Below the pieces are notes generated by a model. The model worked only from the letters and a program-made list of their open reading frames with translations, was not told the DNA's origin and searched no databases. Positions 11,801 to 23,967 of a stretch of 30,992 nucleotides of DNA are shown in pieces. The number at the start of each line of letters is the position of its first letter. Position 1 is the stretch's first letter. Source of the stretch: Saccoglossus kowalevskii (lineage: Eukaryota; Hemichordata; Enteropneusta; Harrimaniidae); assembly GCF_000003605.2 (NCBI RefSeq), contig NW_003144288.1, positions 470,340 through 501,331 on the forward strand, read 5' to 3'. A program made the translations under genes and the position numbers.

Positions 11801-14800
11801 AACGGAGAAGGAATACCAATCTTTAAGTTCTCTGTTCAACTTCATTGCAGTATATATATCACCCTTTTGATAAAAAATGAAATTTATTAGTTATATCACA
11901 TAATTGAACATACTTTGTTTGTACGTCCATTTATTTGTCCACCAATCTTATTACCCATATCCCAACCAACTGGTAATCCTTTCGTTAGGTTGACTTATAG
12001 ATATATACAGTTCATTAATTTGAAACGAATACATACCGTTGATTTGTTGATTGTGAACTCTTCTACGTGACTTGTAATGTGGAAATCGACAGTATCATCA
12101 TTACTGACTGATACTGTTAACACATATACAGGTGGGTTTTGTTCTTCTAAAACACGACCACGATACTCAGCTTGACTAAACTCAAGTCTGCCATTTGAAC
12201 CACCTCTCCACACAAACACATTGGTGCTTGCATAGAGAGAAGGTTCACCACCGTCGTGTGCAGTGACACATATCACAACACAACGGGAATCAAATTCAGG
12301 TTGAACACAGGTGATATCTGCAGCATCTTTAGCGAGGGTAATAACACCACTGTCGTCAACAGAGAAATCATCATTGTCGAGTGAGTAAACAAGCTCTGCA
12401 TTTGTAGTACTGTCATCATCCGTGGCCTTCACTATCACTAGTATGTCACTTTCAACCATGAGTTTATCAATAGTACATTCATATGTGCCTGCAAATACTG
12501 GTGGATTGTCATTGATATCAGTGACAGTGATTGTAACCAGAGTAGATGCTGTATGGGACGGTTCGCCATTATCCACTGCAAATACTAAAACAAGAAGGTA
12601 ATAAACATTGCCATATAAACTGGTGTAGTTTGAATATGAGCGGCTGTGTGTGGCTGTGTGTATATCTCTTACCATCGAACTTGTAAACTCTGCCACCAGT
12701 ATCTTCAAAATCAAGTGCAGCATGTGTGGTTAATTCACCTGAAATGATCATATAGAAGTGCTCGGTGAATGTAACTTGCTTTAACTATCTTGAAAAAAAC
12801 GGATAGTCTAGCCACAGCAGATTAGGAAATATCCAAAGCCCTTTCTTGGATGGTTCATCAAATTGGTTTACATTATACAGCATGTAATATCTCAGCAGCT
12901 AGATATACGATGGCACACAACCCCTTTTTGTTATATTTTCATTGTTGCATGTAGAGGAAACAGATATTGCACATTTACCAAAATAACATATAATGTGTAT
13001 TTACCTGTAACACTATTTATTGTGAAATCAGTTGTATTGGCCGTATATTTTACTTGACCATTCGACCCTGCATCTGAGTCGACAGCTGTTACCCTTAACA
13101 CACTTGTTCCAGTGGCGACACCTTCCTCTTGTTGAGCTCTATAAGCATTTTGCGTAAATGTAGGTTGGTTGTCATTGACATCGAGTAATTCAATGACCAT
13201 CTCAATGTAGGTTGTTAGAATAGGTACACCATGGTCACTCGCCGAAATTGTAATCACATATTTAGCCTTGTATTCACGGTCAAGTGTGTCTGCCACGCTC
13301 AACACACCATTGTTTCGGTTGATTTTGAAATAACCATCAGCACCAGAATGAATCGCAAAACTAATAATGGCATTATTGCCACTATCATTATCCGTGGCAT
13401 TAATAACGTCAATCTCGTATCCAGAGGGCGTGTTTTCCCAGATTACATAGTAATACTCATCCTTTGTAAACTGTGGATAGTTGTCATTCACGTCACGTAA
13501 TACAATAGTTAATGAAACACTGGAATTAAGACTCAGATCATCTACACCATCCCGATCAGACACTATCACTTCCAAATCATAACGATCTCGTTCTTCACGA
13601 TCTAAGTCTAAAACTGATTCATCATCAGTTGTTGTGATGACACCTGTTTTGTTATCTATTTTAAACTGTTCATGACCATCACCAGATAGAGTATAGATCG
13701 TTGAAGCATTGAATCCATAATCCATGTCTATTGACATTATTGGATAGGCCTGTGAAGATATAATTACTCCATTATTATGAATTGGTTAATCATATGATTT
13801 TCAATGTCAATTTTGACTCAGTGTTTGTCCATATGTTCGGAATCCCTACCAGAAGAACTTCTTCATTGCCTTGTGGCAAAGTATCGTCAAGCTGGTCATT
13901 TTCCTCAACCTGGCCATAATAATAATCACGTAGGAAATATGGAAAATTGTCATTTTCATCTGTCACAGTGATCTTGAGCTCCGCAACAATCTGAAATCGT
14001 AATTAAAATCAACCGATAAAGATTTTTGGGTGTGAAAAACATTGATATTTAACTGAGGTTGGCATGGGGTACACTTATATTTTCGTATGTGGCACATATA
14101 TGTAGTTGTTTGTACAGAATAAACAAACGCACTTTAATATACAGCATTCGCAACATATCCATTAGTACCATACTTACAGGATCGGCGAGACACACGGCTT
14201 CGTCGTCAATATATACCATAATTGAGTACTGATATAAAGATCTTTCTTCTCGGTTGAGCGGTTTTGCTGTGGCAACTTCGCCCTGGTGAAGAGTGAGCAC
14301 ATAATTTGATCGTTAAGAATTACTAACATTACTAACTCGAAACTTTCTTAAAATGTATCTTCCCGTAGCTGAAGTGTACTGTATCAAAGGCCAACTATTC
14401 ATGTTGTAAGAAATATGGTAAATTTGTCATTGTATAAAATATTGAACCATTGCTATGCCAGATAATAGTAAGTTTACAACATTAGTTATTGTTATGACTG
14501 TAGTAATGAATATATTTTGGCTGTAAAAGTCGCTCACATTAAGTAAAATTGCTTTATTCATAATCATACAACTTACTGTAGTTTCATCAATGCAAAAGTC
14601 AGTAACGTTAGATTCCACAAATCCATATTTAATATCATAAGAAGGAAATGCATCTGTAGTAACATTTACTACATAGGTTCCATGTGGTTGATTCTCGGAG
14701 ACGTTTTCATTGAGATATGTTCTATTGTTATTAATGCTATCTGATGTCAGTTTCACTCTAACTGTTGCGTTATTGCTTCCCAGACGCCCATATCCATCTA

Positions 14801-17800
14801 CTGCATATATATCTACATCTACAACATCATTAATGAAGATCACCCCAGCATCCAGCATTTCACTAATGACAAGTTTCTGGGCACTTCGCAAGTGATGGTT
14901 ATCCATCCAAAAATAGTTGCTAAGATAAAGTCCGTAGCTAATTTTGCCTCTTAATCCTGAATCTAAATCACTTGCATACACAGGTGAAATGAAAGTGTCA
15001 GCTGATGAGTATTCCAATATCTCTGTAATATATATTGTTTGTGAAAATATAGGAACGTTGTCATTGATGTCTAACACAGTTACGTGCACAGGAACGTATT
15101 TAACTGTGACAGTGTTATATTGGTTCTGAATAACAACAGTGAATGTTATGGTCTGATTCACTTCTCTGTCTATATCACCATCCGTGACAATATAACCATC
15201 ATCAGTCACGTCGAATACACTGTCAGCATAGTCTTCTAGTATTGAGTAAACTGGTTCTTCCATGTCGTACGCTTCTACTGAAACGTCACCCACAAACGTG
15301 TTTTGAGGAGAGTGTTCTTCCACTTCAAACTGATAAAAGTTACTTCCAAACCAGGTACCATTGTACTCACATACGGATTCTGTTCAAAGGTAAATCAGAT
15401 AGTATGTACACTTTAACTGAGAAATTTCTAATTTGAAATAGTTTTTTTAATGTTTAACCTAAAATCTCAGGTTCCATGTACTAAAAAATTACTTAAACCA
15501 ACTGGCATTAGCCTAACTTAATCCTATTGAAAAAATACATGCACTGTATTTTGGTTTGAAAAGACATTTTTACTGGGATACACATGTAATATGTCTATAT
15601 TAAATGAGCGATAGTGAAAAAATAAATTACCTTCTAACGGTACTTTAGTTATCGTGACATTGATGGTACAGCTACTGTTATAACTCGTCACCCCATGGTC
15701 CATAGCAACCACCAAAAACTGCAGAGAATCATCAATATCTAGCAATCCATTCTCCATCAATTCATCGTAGTTCACCAATCCATTCACACTGACCACTCCT
15801 TTATAGTCAACCCTGAACAAGTCTGTGGTATTCTCTGTTATGTGGTATGACATCTCACCATTACTGCTACTATCGTTGTCATAGGCATGGGTGACGACGA
15901 TAGGGTATCCTTGAGGCATGCCATCTAGTGCATACGATTTGTATGTTTCCTGACTGAAGATCGGCGCATTGTCATTAACATCCAATACCATCACTCGTAT
16001 TAATGCTGTAGACGTGAGTGGTGACAGACCATTGTCCTCGGCGTAGACTAAAAATAATTATTTAGAGATTATTATATTATTTGTGATTCAGATGAAAGTG
16101 TTCCTATATGTCTGTTAGAGTGGAAATCCACAGTAAAAGAGAATAAACAACCTCCATGAACCAATATTATTCGCGGGGGGGCATACGATCATGTCTAGTT
16201 GTGGTTACTGCGCAATCTGATATAATATTATTTTTAAAAACATAAATTTACATGTTTTGTTGGATGATTATTAGAAAATACATTTATCCCGATATACTAT
16301 AGTCGGATTGACCCCCACAATATTCCAGACCCAAATTAACTTAATATTATACATTTATTTGATGGTTGGCAAATACCATTTCTAAGTGTTTCGGTTGATT
16401 TGATGCATTTGAAAGAGGACTATACATACAGTAGGCGTTCGAAGTCAACGATTCATGGCAATCAAACATTATATAGATTTATTTCACTGATTGATATTAC
16501 CTTCAAATTCATGTTGTCTATCAACAAGAACTTCATAATCAAATGTTCGGGCGGTTAAGATAACCCCTGTGGATACAGAAATGGAGTAAGCTTAAAAGTT
16601 CTTAATACAATTCAGGTAAATAGAATGAGCGTCGGATATTTTCTTTTTATTGATATATTACCTGTTGATTCTTGAATAGTAAAATCGGTGGAATTCAGAC
16701 GATAACGTACAACGCCATTATCTTCTTCATCTGGGTCGGTTGCTTTAACTCTCAATACGAACACTCCTATCGACGCTTTTTCTGTCACGTTTGCTAGGTA
16801 TAACTCGCTATCAAACACAGGAGCATTGTCATTGACGTCTAAAATTTTAATTCGTACTTTGGCAGTGTCACAAAGGATATCTTCGCCGCCATCTACAACT
16901 AAGACTGTTAAAGTGGAATTATGGGTTATCTCACGGTTGAGTGGACTTAACACAGATATCGTGCCATTTATTGGGTCCACACCAAAGCTCCCATCTCCAT
17001 CAATAACAAAATAACTCAGTCGTGAGTTTATACCGATGTCATCGTCATACGCACTCACATAAGATACAGAGTATCCAACATGTCTATCTTCACTTACTGA
17101 GAAGTAATAGTAGCTTTCATCAAATATTGGTGCATTGTCATTGACGTCGTTGATTGTTATAATAATAGGAACAATAGAACTAAGACTTTCATTTAAGCCA
17201 TTTCTATCTGACGCAGTAACAACAAGTTGATAGACGTCTTTATCCTCACGGTCAAGATTGAGTACAATCTCGTTGTCTGTTGTCGTAATTATACCAGTAA
17301 TGCTGTCTATCTGGAATTGGTTGCTATCTTCACCAGTGATTGTGTAAACTATAGATGCATTGAGGCCTGCGTCAGAATCAGTAGCATCGATACAAGGAAT
17401 CTGAAATGCACCATTTAAAAATAAATTGAATTAAATGTAATATTTAATTTGTTGACATAGACAGGACACAATTGATTATCTCAAGGAGCCATCAATCAAT
17501 CATATTATATACTGTTGGTCCAATATATTGAAATACTGAACTACAATGATTGATTCAATGTGGTTCGTCGTGCAAGCTGGTTTCAGGGTTATAAAGAGAT
17601 GGATTTTTCACATCATTAAAAGACATCAGCGATTTAATAAATACCAGTTCTCTGCAAGAATGATTGATACATCCACCGAGCTAGCAGATTTAAAATTAAT
17701 TAGATTGATTGATTGATTGATTGATTGACTAATGAATTGATTAGCTTCACTACCCATACTCCAGATCAATACTACTCAGGCAGAGAAACTGTAATAATAT

Positions 17801-20800
17801 GCATCTTACCATGGTTACAGTTGTCCCAGTTGCCGAGTTCTCATCAATGTCACCGTAATAGACAGGTTCGGTGAAGCTTGGCGCATTGTCGTTGACGTCA
17901 ACCACTTGTATTTTGATGGAGGCCGATGATGTTAGAGTAGGTTTGCCTCGGTCAGTGGCAAGTACTGTAAAGGAAATTGCACGTATTGCAGATGTGAACA
18001 CATGGTGACTGACTAAACCTTGTAAATGGTTTGGAACCGAAATATAAATGATTGTGAAACGGATGAACAACAAATGAAACGACAAACTGGCTAAAGATTA
18101 CAGTTCCGGTTACAGTGAAAGAAGAGCTCGTCAAAAGCATATACCCGCTGACACTAATACCAATTATGAATCAAATACGAACATGTATCATACATATTAT
18201 ATACGTATGGTAGGCCACGCTGAACAGTAATACTATACTATTTGGCTTACGCCCACAAACAGCTTTGATCCTGTATGACCCATGAACTGTGAGCGGTGGC
18301 CAATCACAGACACTCAACAAGTGCAGATTTCAAACATGGCAAGTAAAGGTGATAATTCCACACGTCTTTCGGTTTTTATACAACTCCCACCAGGTGCTTG
18401 ATAATTTTAATATATCTACCATATCAAAGTAAATATATGCTTACAACACTAATTTCTCTATTAAAAGGCTAACTACTAAGGTGCATTATTAGTGTAAAAA
18501 ATCACCTCACAATTCAAACTCGAATGATATTGCTTACTTTGTCGCATTTCAAATACATTATCATAATGACGAACACACAACTAATTAATAATTCAACTAA
18601 TCGAATAACTATGTTCATTTCATAATTGCAGTACACTTGTACAAATAGTTTGTTGGTAATAAAGGCAACGCACAACAGAGTCTTCGGGGAGCATAAATAC
18701 CAATACAACGCAATTCGCTTGTACATTATAGCATGGGCATCTACCTTTAAATTCGTATCTCCGATTATTGACGTCATCAAAGTCTAGCCTTCGGTTGGTT
18801 AATATATCTCCTGCAAATTAAATGTACATTGTTACACACTTTGGCCAAATAGAACAGTCACAGCATTCAGTAAACACTGATTATTCACGCTGCCCAACAG
18901 TCGGAATAATTGCGACGAAACAATTGGTATTTTTTTATGAGACTAACATTAAACAGGTTAATAACTCGACGATTACAGAATTCACAAAGTTTAATTAGTT
19001 TGTTCATTCATTAATTTTTCAATGTGATTTCACCATCAACTATATTGACTACTTTTAAATATATACAAAAAAGGTGTCTTGATGGTGATTAGAAGAATTA
19101 CAAATAAACGAAACATTGGATGGGACATTGTTATGCTTTAGATTAACAAACCCACAGTACACACGGACGGCGTCAGAGTTAGCGCGAATACAACTGTTTG
19201 ATAATTTTGAAATATTCGTTTAATATGTTACAAAACATTGTGAAAAAATGCATATCGTTAATAAGGTACGCCCTGTGGTGGCGTACCTTTTAAGAACTCC
19301 GGTGAATCAATGGTACTCGACCTTTGATTGGGCCTTCATATACACGGTGCACAACCGTTTGGACCAGGTAACATTTCCGTCCAAGGTTTGTTAAAATACT
19401 CCCATCATACATTCGATAAAAATCGATCAATTCTAACTAGGAACGTGTGTAATTTTAAAGTAACATCATGTATATGGTATTTTCACACGTGTAACGCCAT
19501 ATTGGACACGTGACTCCGCATATAGTTTTATCCATCTTTATACGTAGCGTCACTGACTCGTCATAACGCCACACTCATTAGGAATACCGTAGCTTGAGTG
19601 TGTGTACGATGAAGTCTGTTTAGCTTGGTAATTCACTACTTTTTTGCGATCTCAATCTGCCTTCCAGGCAGTGATGTATTTATAACAATCCTCGTCTCCA
19701 CTGTTGATTTTAATCGCAAAGACACCAGTACGATAATAAGATGTGCAATTTGAAATATTTTTAGTGAAGTTCTGCGCGGGCAGTTGGTACACATACTGGC
19801 TAACTATGTACACAGCAAGGACGGAACAAACACAGTCAGCTGGCGCAAGCGTGATAATAAAATGAATGCGCTATTTACTATGTGGGGGCCGCCATCTTGA
19901 ATGCGGCATAAAACTAAATGAGAGACTTATCACTTGTGCGCCAGCTGACTGTGGGCACAAATCACCTGTGNNNNNNNNNNNNNNNNNNNNNNNNNNNNNN
20001 NNNNNNNNNNNNNNNNNNNNNNNNNNNNNNNNNNNNNNNNNNNNNNNNNNNNNNNNNNNNNNNNNNNNNNNNNNNNNNNNNNNNNNNNNNNNNNNNNNNN
20101 NNNNNNNNNNNNNNNNNNNNNNNNNNNNNNNNNNNNNNNNNNNNNNNNNNNNNNNNNNNNNNNNNNNNNNNNNNNNNNNNNNNNNNNNNNNNNNNNNNNN
20201 NNNNNNNNNNNNNNNNNNNNNNNNNNNNNNNNNNNNNNNNNNNNNNNNNNNNNNNNNNNNNNNNNNNNNNNNNNNNNNNNNNNNNNNNNNNNNNNNNNNN
20301 NNNNNNNNNNNNNNNNNNNNNNNNNNNNNNNNNNNNNNNNNNNNNNNNNNNNNNNNNNTTATAGTATACGATCCCGTGGTATCGCGATCGAGGTGACTCA
20401 ACACGAATACTGCACCACTCACGGGATCTACTGAGAATTTACCGTCACTTCCGCCGACTAGAAAATATGTCAACCGAGAATTGATTCCGGTGTCCATATC
20501 TTGGGCTACGACCAACCCTACAGTGGTTCCGACAGTTGCGTCTTCACTCACATTGAAGTGGTAAACCGCCTCTTCAAATAATGGAGCGTTGTCATTAACA
20601 TCATTCACAGTAATGTTTATTGGGACCGTGGAATTGTGGGTACCATCGTGTGCGGTGACGACCAAGTGATACAGACTTATTTTTTCACGATCCAAAATTG
20701 GAGTTACGTCATCACCAGTCGTGGTAATTATACCCGTGTTGGCATCAATATGGAATTGATCACTGTCATTTCCGGTGAGCGTATATAACACATCGGCGTT

Positions 20801-23800
20801 GCGCCCAGCGTCAGCGTCAGTAGTTTCAATATAACGTTTCTGAGAATAGATATTCAATACACCTGTTCAATAAATAGCGCCATCTAGCCTACATTACTTC
20901 ACAGAAGCGGTTGGTCAATAGAACTTAGGATACAATTATACATACCATGATTACCGTAGTTCCGGTTTCTGCGTTCTCATCAACGTTACCGTAATATACA
21001 GGTTCAGTGAAAATGGGAGCGTTGTCATTGATATCAACCAACTGTATTTTGATGGAAGCCGTCGACGTCAGTCCGGGCTCACCTTGGTCAACGGCGAGTG
21101 CTGCAAGGAATAACGCAGATTGTTAACATAGGCCATTGAAACTTATGGGAATTATCAACAAGGTATGAGGTCATATATTTAAATTACCAAAAAATGCGTA
21201 TCTTCGGCTATCATCCTCTTCGAAATCCAATCGTACATCAGTTGATATCTCCCCTAAAAAAATAATACGTGATCTTTATAATTTTATAAAATAATTGTTT
21301 TTTTGTGTGTACAGTTAAGAGTTTTTGTGTCACACAAGTATACACACATACACACGCGCACGCACGCACGCGCACACACGCACGCGCTCGGGGCGCACGT
21401 ATGCCCACATAACAACTACACGTGTGCCTAAAATTCGAAACTGCTTGAAATGTGTTCTACGCTACATCGTTTTTTTATACATTATATAAACAACATTGGA
21501 ATACTTACCTGTTGTCTGGTTTATTACGAAGTCTGTGGTAGTCAGACTGAACAACACATCGCCATTACTGCCAGCATCCGGGTCTGTAGCTGTTACTGTG
21601 AATAAATATGTCCCGGATGTTAGTTCTTCTTCCACCTCAACTAGATAATTATCGCTGTCAAACATTGGAGAATTGTCATTGACGTCAAGTAGGTGTATTT
21701 CCACTTTAGTAAAGTCTCGTAGTATGTCAATGCCACTGTCTGAAACGGACATATTCAGCACGTATCTGGCAGTTTCCTCGCGATCCAGTTGACTCAGAAT
21801 AAAAATTGCGCCACTCTCGGAGTTAACATCGAATTTACCTTCGCCTCCGCTAACTACAGTATACGTTAGTCGTGAGTTAATGCCGATGTCGACGTCTTCT
21901 GCTATGGCATGGCCAATAATGTTTCCCACGTCAGTGTCTTCCATTACAGTAAAGTTGAAAAAAGTATTCTGGAACATTGGGCTATTGTCATTGACGTCAT
22001 TGACCAAAATAGTTATTGGGGCGCTTGAACTCCGACTTCCGTTCTGTGCGTCTCTATCATAGGCAGTGACTACAAGCTGATATGAGCTAACGTTTTCACG
22101 GTCAAGATCAGTGTCATTTGCAGTCGACGTAATAATCCCAGTTTTGTTGTCTATCTGGAACTGATCGCTTCCTTCTCCCGTGAGTGTGTAAACAACCGCC
22201 GCGTTCAGTCCAATGTCGGCATCAATGGTTTCAATGTAGCGATTCTGAATATAAATATGAATTATTAATGAGCTTTCAAGTGACGAACAGCCAAACTGTC
22301 AAACGCACGGACAACTGTTTTTACAATACGGGAACTTTTGATATTACTTACGATAACAACTGTCGTACCAGAGACAGAATTCTCATCAATATATCCAAAA
22401 TAATCATTTTCTGTGAAAACGGGTGCATTGTCATTGCTGTCTAGAATCTGGACTCTGACCACCGATGTTGATGACAGGTTTCCACAATCAGTAGCAGTCA
22501 CTAGAATGTTATATTCACATTAAACAATAACATATTATTCAATTAAAAAACAGAATTAGGCAAGTGTTATTCGATGTGGCGAATGACAGTGTCATTACAT
22601 TCTAATTATGTGATTATGACCGACAACCACGCTTAGCTACCTGTGTGTCTTGAGTCCTGTACATATTCGTCTTATTGACATGCCGTTATGTGTAATGTCG
22701 TTTTGTTGCTTATATCTTGTGTTGTGTTTTTAAATTAGAATCCGAATTTTGAATCATGAATCGTACTAATAACTGTTTCTAACTGTACCTGCAAACTCGA
22801 AGGATCGCGCGTTGGCGTCCTCAAAGTCAAAGTCCTGACTGGCAGTAGTGACGTCACCTGTCAGTAGGCGTAACACAAATACATAGATGAGAGATTTGCA
22901 AAAAGTTGAATCCTGCTGCTCGAATATTCGCGAATATATATTTGTAAATGCCCGTAATGGATGCACATTGAAGAACAGGTCTTATTCATCACACTTAAAG
23001 CGGGAGAGTCGTCACCTGCACATGCGTCAGATGGCCATAGCGTTTCATTGTTTACAAACAAGCGTCTGCCCACGAGCCCAAGTTTACGTTTTTAGCGTGT
23101 GTTGTAATCGTCGCTTGGAACTCAATTCCCGCGCGTGCGCAGGTGACGACCCTCCCACTTAAACAGACTTACCTGTAACTGTGTCTATAACAAAATCAGT
23201 GCTATTAATTGAATAGATGACGTCAGCATTGGTTTCCTCATCATCATCTGTCGCCCTCACTGTCAGCACGTAACTATCCAATGGCGCGGATTCCTCGATA
23301 CTTCCTATATATAAGTCAAAACTAAATACTGGACTATTATCGTTAATATCTAGTATATCTATAGTGACTACGGTGTAAGATTCTAATACTGGATTTCCAG
23401 TGTCATAAGCTGAAATGTTTATGACGTATGATGATATAGATTCACGATCTAATATCCCAGTAACGAATAAATCACCAGAATATTTGTCAATGTCAAAATC
23501 ACCATGGCTACCACCCATCGTAGAATATAATACACGACCGTTCAGCCCTATGTCATAATCCTCGGCTATTAGCGTGCCTATGACGTAATTAACAGGTGTA
23601 TCTTCTGCAAGTTCAAATTCATATAATGTCTCATTAAATTCTGGTGTGTTATCATTGACGTCACTGATATAGATAACAATAGATATGGTAGTATTGAGGT
23701 TGTCAACATCACCGCCCATATCAGCTGCTGTAACCGTGAGTTCGTATGTATCTCTCACTTCGCGGTCCAAATTAAGCGCAGTGTTATTATCGACTGTTTT

Positions 23801-23919
23801 GATGATGCCAGTTAATTCATCGATTTGGAAATGGTAACTCCCATCGCCTGACAGTGAATAGACTATTGCAGAGTTGTCATTGATGTCAGCATCAGTCGCT
23901 TCAATGAGTGGTACCTAGG

Positions 23920-23967
<48 letters not shown>

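Larger units (their letters stand above)
18811..19970. other. Intron 12 up to the assembly gap
   Basis: Non-coding sequence between exon 13 and the gap, the longest intron in the gene. It contains a 10-bp perfect-arm hairpin at 19263-19289 and an inverted-repeat element at 19831-19953. The rest of exon 12 is expected inside the gap, not here. Confidence 0.6.

Noticed and set aside
19263-19289. Hairpin that resembles a bacterial rho-independent terminator (followed by TTTT)
   Set aside because: It lies in an intron of an animal gene, where such terminators do not act; it is kept only as a structural repeat.
23921-23967. Short regular repeats considered as a CRISPR-like array
   Set aside because: Tetranucleotide microsatellite with no spacers, in eukaryotic DNA.
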